Source: Bacteroidales bacterium
Lineage (GTDB): Bacteria > Bacteroidota > Bacteroidia > Bacteroidales > F082
Length of the DNA stretch: 64,000 nt
Reading direction: 5' to 3'
Assembly (NCBI GenBank): GCA_030683155.1
Contig: JAUXMV010000016.1
Location: forward strand, 62,001-126,000
Of the stretch, positions 7,944-17,360 are shown piece after piece; within the stretch, counting starts at the first letter, position 1; the number at the start of each line of letters is the position of its first letter. A program made the translations under genes and the position numbers. A model generated the notes under the pieces. That model saw only the letters and a program-made list of their open reading frames with translations. It made no database searches and was not told the DNA's origin.

Positions 7944-10900
7944 TCACAAAAACTGTTCAAAACCTTCAATTAGTTTTTCTTGCAACTGTTTATTGTTTTC
8001 GTTGCATATTCTGATAAGTTCCTGCATCAGATACACCTCCAATTGTACTTCATAGCTCATCTCGTATCTGTTTATGATTTTTCCTTGAAGGTAATAATGC
8101 AGATTCTGGCTGGCACTTTGATAGATATCTTCGACCAATGCATCAGCCTTTTTCTTTGCCCCCATTTTGTAGTAACATTTTGCCATATTGGCCGAGAAAT
8201 AGCAAAACTTAAATTGATTTTGCGGTAAAGTGGCTTGCGCCAAATCAATTAGTTTCTCAGCTTTTTCATTTTCCCCCAGTTGAACTAATTCTTCAGCCAG
8301 TTCGGTAAACATTTGTCTAAATCTGAACGACTCTATCATTTGCTTTATGGTATGATCCACAAATACTGTCGGATTGTTTACATTTCCCCAGGCAAACTCA
8401 TTGGTAATTAGCTCGTATTGATGATTGGCAAATTTTTTCCTGTTATGCAATACATTATTGTTTTTATAGGGCAGCAAACGAAAAAGCATGCCCTCGCGAT
8501 GTAAATAATCAGCCAAGCCAATTTCCTGAAATATTTGAAAATAAATTGTGTAAACAGGTCGTTTCCAATCGTTGTTTGCTAAAATATCCAATACCAAAAG
8601 CTCGTCACGCGACAGATAGTTTTTATTGATAGAAAATTGAATTCTTGAAGGCACATCACTTCTCTCAATTTCTAAATAGCTACTCTCATTCAAAAAGTTG
8701 TCCACATTCACCGACAATGAAAGATTTTTCCCCGGAATATAGTTTAAAAATTCGCCAGCTTTTGTTTGTACCTGGGTTCGTTTGTCAGTATTTCTAATAA
8801 ATTGAACCATTTCTTTCACATCTATTGCGCTGTCAATTTGGGCCATAACCGGAAAATATTGGTTAGTATTCATTAACAACTCCTTATCGTCAAAAGAAAT
8901 TGGAACACTACCGCAACCCATATAATTGTTATTCAATTGTCGACCATACCAATCAATTGCTAAAAAAGTAGTGAGTACCTGACGTATGTCGGATCGAAAA
9001 TCTTCTACTTGCTGAAGATACCAAATGGGATAAGTATCGTTATCGGCAGAAGTAAAAAGTATTGCATTTTGCCCGCATGAGTTCAGCATATTTTTTCCGA
9101 AATCGCGGGCAGCGTATCTGCCTGACCTGTCATGGTCGTCCCAGTTTTCATTGCATATTAATCCAGGAACAACAAGAATAAGTATTCCAGCCAACACCCA
9201 TTTACCAAAGGGCTTTTTCAAATACTTTGCCAATGCATGAAAGATAGCAGCAGCCCCCAAACCCATCCATATTGCGAAAACCATAAACGAGCCTACATGT
9301 ACATAATCGCGCTCGCGGGGGGTGATAGGTACATCATTGAGATAAGTAACAATAGCCGGACCGGTAAATAAAAAAAGTGCAAAAGCTATCCAAAAATTCT
9401 GTTTGTCATGCCTGAACTGAAAATAGATACCCAATATACCTATAAGTAAAGGAATCAAATAATATTTGTTTTGTGCTTTTGCGTTTCTGAATGCATCAGG
9501 AATTTCATTTTGATTGCCTAAGCGCCAATTATCCAGAAGTGGTATTCCCGAAATCCAATTACCAAAAAATCTATCGCCATATCCTTGAATATCATTTTGT
9601 CTTCCTGCAAAGTTCCACATAAAATACCGGAAGTACATGTGGCCAAGCTGATACTTTATAAAAAACTTAAAGTTATCAGCGAAGGTTGGTACATTGATGG
9701 TTTTTGCGCTTCCATCGACTCCGCTAACCCTAACATTCCGTCCCTTTATCTCTACCCATTTTTTATACGCCTCAACATGGCGAGCCTCCATACTTGCCAT
9801 GCGAGGAAATAAACTCAAAGTATTTTCATCATACACATATTCAGGGTTCAGTTCATCTTGTAAATATGTCTGATTGTTAAGTTTGTAAGTAAATCGCTTC
9901 TTCGAATTTGTAACTGGCGAATTAAAATTGTTGCCATAAACTAACGGCCTTTGACCATATTGCTCACGATTTAGATAGTCGACCAACCCAAAAACATTTT
10001 CAACATTGTTTATGTCAACAAAGGGATTGTCGGCTGAACGAATAACCAGAATGGCAAAGGAAGAGTATCCTATAAGCCAAAATGAAAACAGTAAAAGCGA
10101 AAAGCGTAAAAAATAATTTTGATGTCTCTTAAAATAGTGCATTAACAGCAATATTCCTGTTACGAGCAAAAGGATGAAAGACAAAACTCCAGTATAAACC
10201 GGCATCTTCAGTGAATTAACAAAATACAGATCGAAATAGGCTGCTGTTTTTACTACTCCAGGAATTATTCCATAAACAAAAACCACAATTAACAATACCG
10301 ACAGTCCGACTGTAATGAGAAGTTTTGGCGTGGATTGTTTATAATGCTTGAAATAGATTACCAAGGCCATAGCCGGTAACGCCAATAAATTTAACAAGTG
10401 AATGCCCACCGACAATCCCAGCAAAAAGAAAATCAACACCAACCACCTGTTCTCTGGCCAACCTTTTTGTTCTTGCTCATACTTTGTAATACACCAAAAT
10501 ACAAGTGCTGAAAAAAGCGAAGAGGTGGCATAAACCTCGGCCTCCACAGCTGAAAACCAGAAGCTATCGGTAAAAGCATAGGATAACGAACCTATTAATG
10601 AGGCTACTATAGCTGTAAAATGAATATTTTCAAAACTTCTTACCGGCTTTATTTTTTGTGACAGTTTCAGAATAAACCAGTAAATTATATGAAACAGCAG
10701 CAGCACCGTCAACGCACTTGCCACAGCTGATAAAGCATTAATGGCCATTGCTACATTTTCTGTGTTGCCAAGCGCCAAAAAGCTGAATAGGCGTCCCAAT
10801 ATCATGTACAGTGGAGCTCCTGGAGCATGACCTACTTCTAATTTGTAGGCGCATGCAATAAACTCACTACAATCCCAGAAACTTGCTGTAGGTTCCAACG

Positions 10901-10973
10901 TAAGTAGATAGGTAACTAATGCGATGATAAATGCTAGTCCACCAAGAATTCGTTGCAGTAAATGGGTTTTCAT
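7944..10973 (-). CDS. DUF2723 / GT117-type membrane glycosyltransferase-like protein
   Basis: 1009 residues. The N-terminus (LEPTASFWDCSEFIACAYKL, then HAPGAPLYMILGRLF) is the diagnostic start of DUF2723, with an early acidic pair in the first exterior loop as in GT-C fold enzymes. Around eleven hydrophobic segments occupy the first 600 residues; the last 400 form a soluble domain ending in helical, TPR-like repeats (EELVQLGENEKAEKLIDLAQ). The family is classed as GT117 and is proposed to glycosylate exported proteins or lipids; the acceptor is unknown. It stands alone, convergent with the sigma/anti-sigma operon. Confidence 0.85.
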   Translation of the reverse strand: MKTHLLQRILGGLAFIIALVTYLLTLEPTASFWDCSEFIACAYKLEVGHAPGAPLYMILGRLFSFLALGNTENVAMAINALSAVASALTVLLLFHIIYWFILKLSQKIKPVRSFENIHFTAIVASLIGSLSYAFTDSFWFSAVEAEVYATSSLFSALVFWCITKYEQEQKGWPENRWLVLIFFLLGLSVGIHLLNLLALPAMALVIYFKHYKQSTPKLLITVGLSVLLIVVFVYGIIPGVVKTAAYFDLYFVNSLKMPVYTGVLSFILLLVTGILLLMHYFKRHQNYFLRFSLLLFSFWLIGYSSFAILVIRSADNPFVDINNVENVFGLVDYLNREQYGQRPLVYGNNFNSPVTNSKKRFTYKLNNQTYLQDELNPEYVYDENTLSLFPRMASMEARHVEAYKKWVEIKGRNVRVSGVDGSAKTINVPTFADNFKFFIKYQLGHMYFRYFMWNFAGRQNDIQGYGDRFFGNWISGIPLLDNWRLGNQNEIPDAFRNAKAQNKYYLIPLLIGILGIYFQFRHDKQNFWIAFALFLFTGPAIVTYLNDVPITPRERDYVHVGSFMVFAIWMGLGAAAIFHALAKYLKKPFGKWVLAGILILVVPGLICNENWDDHDRSGRYAARDFGKNMLNSCGQNAILFTSADNDTYPIWYLQQVEDFRSDIRQVLTTFLAIDWYGRQLNNNYMGCGSVPISFDDKELLMNTNQYFPVMAQIDSAIDVKEMVQFIRNTDKRTQVQTKAGEFLNYIPGKNLSLSVNVDNFLNESSYLEIERSDVPSRIQFSINKNYLSRDELLVLDILANNDWKRPVYTIYFQIFQEIGLADYLHREGMLFRLLPYKNNNVLHNRKKFANHQYELITNEFAWGNVNNPTVFVDHTIKQMIESFRFRQMFTELAEELVQLGENEKAEKLIDLAQATLPQNQFKFCYFSANMAKCYYKMGAKKKADALVEDIYQSASQNLHYYLQGKIINRYEMSYEVQLEVYLMQELIRICNENNKQLQEKLIEGFEQFL

Positions 10974-11553
10974 GCTAAAAGAATCTTAAAATTACCCATC
11001 AGTACACACTTTTTGTAAAAGGTTCATGTTGACCACCAAAACTAAAATCCGGCTTTAACATTGCACCAAGACGGGTGTGAGAACCAGCGCTAACGGCGAG
11101 TCGACGCTTTGGTGAATGAAAAAATATACTGGTTTATCTATCATAAAATTGGGTTAAAACCCATCGTGCAATAATCACGACTTGCTGATATTCTGATCAC
11201 CTACAACCTTTTGAACATGCCGTTGACCATTAGTAGCAATAAAAGAAGCGATGAAAACATCTATGCATGAGATTGCAGAAAGTGCCGCTTTATGCTCGCC
11301 CTATATGAACAACAACAAAGCTATTATCTCATTTTTTTGGTGAATTGGTAAGCGAAAAAAGCCTCCCTTCACACATGCTCTACACCCATGGTTATGAAGA
11401 TGTAATACCGATTAGTGGCCAACTCGTTCATTTAATTAAAGAGGTTATCTTTTGGCTGCTTGTAAAACCAGTTGGTTTATCTGATAACTAATTTAAAATA
11501 AGTCCATTACGGTTATTTAAAAGCTTAAATAGATAAAATCCCGAAAAACCATC
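10974..11553. other. Gene-free stretch with a decayed coding fragment
   Basis: 580 bp between two minus-strand genes. The promoter of the GT117 gene should lie at its left edge. The right half contains a plus-strand frame interrupted by one frameshift (listed separately). The rest shows no feature I can support. Confidence 0.4.
11251..11491 (+). pseudogene. Frameshifted remnant of an unrecognised small gene
   Basis: Starting at ATG 11251, one frame reads MKTSMHEIAESAALCSPYMN and on to ...AIISFFW before a stop. If one T is dropped from the T7 run at 11332-11338, the frame continues as FFGELVSEKSLPSHMLYTHG, then YEDVIPISGQLVHLIKEV and a C-terminus ending LLVKPVGLSDN at 11491. The joined product would be about 80 residues with ordinary amino-acid composition. 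I do not recognise it. It could be a real frameshift mutation, a sequencing error in a homopolymer, or chance. Confidence 0.3.
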
Positions 11554-12852
11554 CTACTCAAACTGTATCATGAACTCCGTCAGTTGATCCTGAGTACGGC
11601 GAAGATTAAACTGGAAATCATGATTTAACAGTATCTCACGGACTAAGGTCAGTCCGATACCCTGTCCAGTTTTTTTCGTTGAGAAAAATGGGGTAAATAG
11701 TTTCTCATTGGTTTCCTCAGAAAATCCCTTACCTGTGTCGGTGATGAAAACGGATAAATGAGGTTTGGTTTGTATTCGGAAACCAATCACTCCATTAGTA
11801 CCAATAGCCTCGATACTGTTTTTTATGATGTTCACCAGCACTTGCTCCATTTGAATGGGATCGGCCTTGATGGAGCAGATACTTAATTCCGATTCTACCT
11901 TTATTTGATGTGCAATCAATTCTGTTTGAAATAAGTCAATCATTTTTCCAATAACCACTGACATATCTATTGCTTGAAATTGAGGCATGGGCAGTTTCAC
12001 CACATCTGCAAAATTTGCCATAAAGCGGTTGAGACCGGTATTCCTGTCTATTGAAACCCGCAAGGCATGCGACACCTCTTCACGTATGTTTTGCTCGAAC
12101 TGGCCTGACAAGGATAATACGGATTGCATAACAGAATTCACTGCTCCCACCGAATTGTTTACCTCATGCGACATCATTCGGATCACTTTTTCGTACGATT
12201 GACGTTCAGCACGAATCAACTCACGGGTCATTTCTTCAATTAACACAAAAGGGCGGGCAAAACCTTTGTCCATAAAAGAACTGCAACTGGCTTTGAACTG
12301 TTTTGCACCATTAATCCTTACAATGATTACCTGACCTGGATGAAGGTTCATTAATTTTTCGGGCCAGGGGGGTGGCAACTGCGAAAAACGAATCGGCAGC
12401 TGGGTGTTTTGATTCAAATCGAACAAGTTACGGGCAGCAGGATTATACCTAAGTATTTCGTATTGTGCATTTAGGACTAAGATAGCTGCCGGTGATGCAT
12501 CGATTAATAGTCCCAGAAAAAGGTTTTTTTCTTCATGCTCCACACGCTCATGGTGTAGTTGCTCCGACATCTTGTTGTATACCTCCACCAGCTGGTCGAT
12601 CTCTTTTTGCTTAACCTTTGACAACCGGATGCTGAAATCCTTTTCTTTGAGTAAATTTAAGGCAGAACTGATGGTAGCGATGGGTTTAACCAATTGATTG
12701 TAAAGCAGAATAAACAAGATTAATGAAAGCAATAAAAACGCCTCGCCAGCCACAAAATACCAGCGGTTTATATCCAGCAGCATAATCAGGATAAAGCCAG
12801 TGGATATATAAAATAACAAGCCCCAAAGAATAAATTTCCATCTAATGCTCAT
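11554..12852 (-). CDS. Sensor histidine kinase (NtrY-like), partner of the sigma-54 regulator
   Basis: 432 residues from the ATG at 12852, preferred because it starts right before the first membrane helix and overlaps the upstream regulator gene by only 11 nt. Two transmembrane helices (near residues 7-24 and 32-53) are followed by a HAMP linker, a PAS domain (LLIDASPAAILVLNAQYEIL), the phospho-acceptor box SHEVNNS (H229) and a HATPase domain (N box VNIIKNSIEAI, G1 DTGKGF, G2 GQGIGL). There is almost no periplasmic loop, so it probably senses a membrane or cytoplasmic signal. Last gene of the export operon; it should phosphorylate the regulator encoded just before it. Confidence 0.9.
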   Translation of the reverse strand: MSIRWKFILWGLLFYISTGFILIMLLDINRWYFVAGEAFLLLSLILFILLYNQLVKPIATISSALNLLKEKDFSIRLSKVKQKEIDQLVEVYNKMSEQLHHERVEHEEKNLFLGLLIDASPAAILVLNAQYEILRYNPAARNLFDLNQNTQLPIRFSQLPPPWPEKLMNLHPGQVIIVRINGAKQFKASCSSFMDKGFARPFVLIEEMTRELIRAERQSYEKVIRMMSHEVNNSVGAVNSVMQSVLSLSGQFEQNIREEVSHALRVSIDRNTGLNRFMANFADVVKLPMPQFQAIDMSVVIGKMIDLFQTELIAHQIKVESELSICSIKADPIQMEQVLVNIIKNSIEAIGTNGVIGFRIQTKPHLSVFITDTGKGFSEETNEKLFTPFFSTKKTGQGIGLTLVREILLNHDFQFNLRRTQDQLTEFMIQFE

Positions 12853-14209
12853 AGGGTATCTTGTGTTTTTCAAACCGTCGGTAAAGCGCTCCACGACTCA
12901 GTCCCAGTACATGAGCCACCCGTGAGACATTTCCATTATATAGTTCCATAGTTTTTAGAATGGTATCCTTTTCAACCTGATCAAGTGTTACGATTCCAGG
13001 TGTTTTTAATGGGTCAACCATGGCTGAAATATTTTCTGAGTAGCGAACCAGATTCTCCTCACTTATCAACACATCTTGTGACATTAATACACAGCGCTCC
13101 ATCAGGTTTTTAAGTTCTCTGATATTCCCCGCAAAAGGTAGTTTTTTTAAATAACTAATAGCGTCCTTTGAAAGCTGCTTTGGTTGAAGTTGGTTGGAGT
13201 TGCAAACATGCTGAATAAAACTTGCTGCCAGCAGAGGAATATCACTGGGACGTTGTCGGAGGCTCGGTAAGTGAATGTGAATCAGGTTGATTCTATAATA
13301 CAGATCTTCACGAAAGGTCCCTGCCCTGACCATCTCTGCAAGATTGCGGTTGGTTGCGCAGATCACTCGAACATCAGCTTTTAGCGACTTACTTTCTCCA
13401 AGCACATCAAAGGTGCGCTCCTGTAGAACCCGCAACAATTTCACCTGCGATGACATGGATAGTTCGGCAATCTCATCCAGAAAAATGGTGCCTCCTTCGG
13501 CCATTTGGAAGCGACCAACACGATCTGAAATAGCATCGGTGAAAGCACCTTTTTTATGTCCAAACATTTCACTCTCGAAAAGCGATTCAGAAATCCCACC
13601 CAGATTGACCTTAACAAATGGATTGTTCTTTCGTTTACTGTTTAAGTGTATGGCTTCAGCAATTAATTCTTTTCCCGTTCCACTCTCGCCTGTAATCAAC
13701 ACAGTGGCCTGGCTGGGCGCAATCCTAACTGAAACAGACAAAACTTCCATCAGGGATTCGTGCTCACCTACAATAGCACCGAGGTTAAAGTACTGATCAA
13801 GTTCTTTTCGTGTGGAAGTAGTGGGTTCATGGTTAATTTTTGCCCATTGAAGATTGCTTTTAACCGACTGTAGCAGTGCTTCATTGTCCCATGGTTTACT
13901 CACAAAATCTGAAGCTCCTTTCTTAATGCCTTCTACTGCCAACGAAATACTGGCCCATCCGGTAATAAGGATAATGGGTACCAATGGGTGAAAAATCCGC
14001 ACCTTTTGCAGCAACTCCAAGCCCTCCCGGCCTGATGTCTCGATGGAATAGTTCATGTCCATCAAAATAAGTGAGGGCGTATTGTGTCGCACCCATTGCA
14101 ACGCTTCCTCAGGTGTTGTGGAAGTGTGTACTTCGTAGCCAGCTTGTTTTAAAAGCAGCCTTAATGAAGCACAAACGGCTATATCATCGTCTATTACAAG
14201 TACACTCAT
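12842..14209 (-). CDS. NtrC-family sigma-54-dependent response regulator
   Basis: 455 residues in three parts: receiver domain (phospho-acceptor D51 in ILMDMN, K105), AAA+ domain (Walker A GESGTGKE at 174-181, GGTIFLDEIAEL as Walker B) and a C-terminal Fis-type helix-turn-helix (NVSRVAHVLGLSRGALYRRF). The sigma-54 contact loop reads GAFTDA (221-226) instead of the canonical GAFTGA, a variant I recall in other Bacteroidota regulators. It belongs to the export operon and overlaps the kinase gene. A sigma-54 promoter and a palindrome before the first operon gene make autoregulation likely. Confidence 0.92.
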   Translation of the reverse strand: MSVLVIDDDIAVCASLRLLLKQAGYEVHTSTTPEEALQWVRHNTPSLILMDMNYSIETSGREGLELLQKVRIFHPLVPIILITGWASISLAVEGIKKGASDFVSKPWDNEALLQSVKSNLQWAKINHEPTTSTRKELDQYFNLGAIVGEHESLMEVLSVSVRIAPSQATVLITGESGTGKELIAEAIHLNSKRKNNPFVKVNLGGISESLFESEMFGHKKGAFTDAISDRVGRFQMAEGGTIFLDEIAELSMSSQVKLLRVLQERTFDVLGESKSLKADVRVICATNRNLAEMVRAGTFREDLYYRINLIHIHLPSLRQRPSDIPLLAASFIQHVCNSNQLQPKQLSKDAISYLKKLPFAGNIRELKNLMERCVLMSQDVLISEENLVRYSENISAMVDPLKTPGIVTLDQVEKDTILKTMELYNGNVSRVAHVLGLSRGALYRRFEKHKIPYEH

Positions 14210-14243
14210 ATATTCATGCTAAATTAATAAAAATTCAATCCCG

Positions 14244-15410
14244 TCACTCTTCTTGTAAACTTTCTGCGGTTTGCATTTTCGAAGCTAAGTAGGCAGGATA
14301 ATATACGCTGATACTGACTAAAAGAAAGATCAATACAATACTAAGCCCTAAACTTTTAGTAAACAGATAAGTATCAACCGGATATAAATCAAGTAATGGA
14401 ACCTGAATCATCAATAGTATAGCTGGAATTAGCGCCATCAAAGTGAGAGCCCAGGATTCGAGCATGAGGAGTAAATAAATATTGAAGGCCGAAGATCCCA
14501 CTGCTCTTCTGAGACCCAATTCCGATTTCCTGACTTTTACGTTATACCCAAAAATACCAATCATGCCAAGGACAATATTAATCACAAGAAATACAGCAAA
14601 AATACTTACCATTACAATTTCAATATGTGTCGCAGCATTCACCTGGGCCTTTTTTGCCTCCAGTGTTGAAACATATCGAATGGCGAAATCATTTTTATCG
14701 AAATAGGAATGAACAATCTGGGCCAACTGAGATGGGTTGGGAGTTGTATTCTGCTTATACTTGAGTACAATATCAATACCGTAGACCGATTTCGTATTTA
14801 TTGGCATAAAGCAAGCCGGGTAGTTTTCTTCGTATTCATTGCGTTTTAACATTTGAAACACACCTACAACCTGTTTGTCGCCATTGAAAGTTACAGTTTT
14901 GCCAATTGCATTTTCAGTAGTCCCAAACAGCTTATTGGCCACCTGAACATCAACTACAATTGGTGGGTTTGCGCCAAGATAATCATCTTCGAGCCAACTT
15001 CCGGCTATGATCTTTAAATCAAAAACATTAGCAAAGTTTTCGTCAACTGCACGAACTACCGAGGTAATGTAGTTGCTGTCGTAATTCATTGAAGAACTAC
15101 TCATCGACCAAATGTAGGGAATGGATTGATAGGAGTACGAAACCTTTTTTACATCAGGCAACGATTCGAGTTCGCGGTGCATATTTTTCAATACTACAGC
15201 ATAATCACCTCTTTGAAAATCTTTTTTCATCAAACCCATGAAAAAGGTATCTTCAATGTTTGCCCCTACACCGCCAGTGTATAATTCGTATTTTTCGATC
15301 AGATAAATGGAGCCTGTCAGTAATACAATGAAAAGCAAGAAGAGTTCAAGGATAATATAGGCATTCTTTCTTTTCTGATTCCAGATGAGCTTAAAACTGT
15401 GCTTAATCAT
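14244..15410 (-). CDS. ABC transporter permease, MacB/FtsX type (second)
   Basis: 388 residues. One N-terminal helix (ILELFLLFIVLLTGSIYLI) is followed by a large periplasmic MacB_PCD-like domain and three C-terminal helices with the FtsX signature region (VRKSELGLRRAVGSSAFNIY). It does not pump through the membrane channel itself; in this family the ATPase drives periplasmic movements that push substrate into a TolC tunnel. Overlaps the previous permease gene by 4 nt. The paired permeases probably form a heterodimer. Confidence 0.88.
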   Translation of the reverse strand: MIKHSFKLIWNQKRKNAYIILELFLLFIVLLTGSIYLIEKYELYTGGVGANIEDTFFMGLMKKDFQRGDYAVVLKNMHRELESLPDVKKVSYSYQSIPYIWSMSSSSMNYDSNYITSVVRAVDENFANVFDLKIIAGSWLEDDYLGANPPIVVDVQVANKLFGTTENAIGKTVTFNGDKQVVGVFQMLKRNEYEENYPACFMPINTKSVYGIDIVLKYKQNTTPNPSQLAQIVHSYFDKNDFAIRYVSTLEAKKAQVNAATHIEIVMVSIFAVFLVINIVLGMIGIFGYNVKVRKSELGLRRAVGSSAFNIYLLLMLESWALTLMALIPAILLMIQVPLLDLYPVDTYLFTKSLGLSIVLIFLLVSISVYYPAYLASKMQTAESLQEE

Positions 15411-16663
15411 AGCTTGCCTCCATTCAATACTTCAACAGGTTCCAGACGCGACATCTTTATGGCTGGGATGATCCCTGAAATAAGGCTCAATGCCAACGAA
15501 GCCACCAAACAAATAATAAACAAAATAAAATTAATACTCAGACTTACCCCTTCACCAAAATCGTTGAACAGGGTTTTGATTACCAAATCATGAAATCCAT
15601 ACACCACGATCAAGGCAAGTAACAATCCCAACAATGCACCGATGAAAGTGAGCAAAGTGTTTTCATACAAAATTTGCTTGATCAATCCCGAACGGGTGGC
15701 ACCAAAGGCTTTGCGAACCCCTATTTCTTCTGAACGCTCATGGATACGAATAAGCTGAATGCTGATCAGGTTTAGTGCCGGAAGCAGCATCACCAAAAAA
15801 AACCTTCCCAGAATTTTTAGTTTTCGGGCCGTGCTTCCTTCATAATGCTTTGGATTTGCCCAATCGCGTAAATAGGAATCAACAGCATTTTCAGGGCCTC
15901 CAAAATACAGCTCATAACCTTCGTCCAAAAAAGGGATGATACGTTTTCGAATACTTTCAAATTCATCTTTTATTTCAACCAAATTGGCCTCACTGGCGCC
16001 AAGAAATATCATGCTAAACGATCCTGTTTGCATTAATTCCTTGCCATCGCCTTCCGTAAGGGTGTAGGGCATATATACATTTGCAAAGGAATAAGTGCAG
16101 TTTGACGGAACACTCTTTACCACTCCAACAACCTTATATGACTTGCCCGAAACTTCCAGCATCTGACCCAAGGTGTTTTGATCCGGGAAAAAACGGTTTT
16201 GTACTTTTTCATCAATTACAAGTACATTACTTGATTGTTCCACTTCCCAAGTTCCAAAAGGCCTGCCTTCTAAAAACTCAAAATCAAATACCTGCCACCA
16301 TTCTGCATTCACATTTTTCACTGAAAATTCTTCAACACCCTGCTCTCCAAAATAGCTCCAGGGAGTTTCATTACCAAAGGCAATTGCTTTTGGACTTGTC
16401 ATCTTAGAAAAATATTCTTCGATCTTAATCAGGCTAATGCCTCCCATTGCCATGTGGTTTTCGGCACTCAATACCTCATTATTGACAAACAACATCCTAT
16501 CGTTGTTTCGTTCAGGACCACCCGGCTTTATCGTACTTTCTATTTTAATGGCTGCAATCAAAACGATCATAATGGTGATGCTGACACCAAATAAATTCAA
16601 AAATGTGAAGAATTTATTCTGGCGGATGATCTTAAAAAACTGTATAAAACTTGTCTTCCACAT
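15407..16663 (-). CDS. ABC transporter permease, MacB/FtsX type (first)
   Basis: 418 residues with the same plan as its neighbour: N-terminal helix (FLNLFGVSITIMIVLIAAI), periplasmic domain of about 230 residues, and three C-terminal helices with the conserved RSEEIGVRKAFGATRSGL segment and the terminal ISGIIPAIKMSRLEPVEVL. The two permeases share layout but little sequence, so they are ancient paralogues. Thirteen nt downstream of the ATPase gene. Confidence 0.88.
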   Translation of the reverse strand: MWKTSFIQFFKIIRQNKFFTFLNLFGVSITIMIVLIAAIKIESTIKPGGPERNNDRMLFVNNEVLSAENHMAMGGISLIKIEEYFSKMTSPKAIAFGNETPWSYFGEQGVEEFSVKNVNAEWWQVFDFEFLEGRPFGTWEVEQSSNVLVIDEKVQNRFFPDQNTLGQMLEVSGKSYKVVGVVKSVPSNCTYSFANVYMPYTLTEGDGKELMQTGSFSMIFLGASEANLVEIKDEFESIRKRIIPFLDEGYELYFGGPENAVDSYLRDWANPKHYEGSTARKLKILGRFFLVMLLPALNLISIQLIRIHERSEEIGVRKAFGATRSGLIKQILYENTLLTFIGALLGLLLALIVVYGFHDLVIKTLFNDFGEGVSLSINFILFIICLVASLALSLISGIIPAIKMSRLEPVEVLNGGKL

Positions 16664-16675
16664 ACTTTCAATTTT

Positions 16676-17341
16676 TTAATTAACCTGACGACCATCAAAG
16701 AAACGAATGATCCGGTTGGTTTGCCGGGCCAGATTCTCATCATGGGTTACCATCACAATGGTCATTTCGCCAACCTTATTCAGTTGATGAAGGATTTCCA
16801 TTATTTCGTGCCCCATCTGTGAATCCAGGTTTCCAGTAGGTTCATCAGCCAATAAAATACCCGGATTGCCAGCAATGGCCCGGGCAATGGCCACGCGCTG
16901 TGACTGGCCGCCCGACAACTCTGATGGGAAATGTTTCATCCTGTGCGACAAGCCAACTCGTTCCAGATTTTCCTGTGCCAATTTGCGCCTTTCGGATGAA
17001 GAAAGTTTACGGTACAAAAGTGGCAATTCAACATTGTCAATTACATTTAACGAATTGATCAAATGAAATCGTTGAAAAATAAAGCCAACTTTTTCATTAC
17101 GGATACTGGCCAACTTTTTGTCCTTTTGCTTATTTATCAGCATGTTGTCGATTTGCACAAAGCCGTCAGTAGGTTTGTCGAGAAGCCCTATGATATTCAG
17201 TAAAGTGCTTTTTCCGCAGCCAGAGGGTCCCATGACCGAGACAAACTCACCTTTTTCGACACGCAAATTTACCTGATCCAAAGCAATGGTTTCGATGTCG
17301 CGTGTTTGATAAATTTTTTGAATGTTTTGGAGTTGTATCAT
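16676..17341 (-). CDS. ABC transporter ATP-binding protein, MacB/LolD type
   Basis: 221 residues from the ATG at 17341, which gives the standard MIQLQNIQKIYQ start; a start 30 nt upstream would overlap the TolC gene. Walker A GPSGCGKST, signature LSGGQSQR, Walker B ILLADEPT and the H-loop VMVTHDE are all intact, so it should hydrolyse ATP. It powers the two permeases encoded next. Confidence 0.93.
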   Translation of the reverse strand: MIQLQNIQKIYQTRDIETIALDQVNLRVEKGEFVSVMGPSGCGKSTLLNIIGLLDKPTDGFVQIDNMLINKQKDKKLASIRNEKVGFIFQRFHLINSLNVIDNVELPLLYRKLSSSERRKLAQENLERVGLSHRMKHFPSELSGGQSQRVAIARAIAGNPGILLADEPTGNLDSQMGHEIMEILHQLNKVGEMTIVMVTHDENLARQTNRIIRFFDGRQVN

Positions 17342-17360
17342 AAAAATTTGTTTTGAGATA

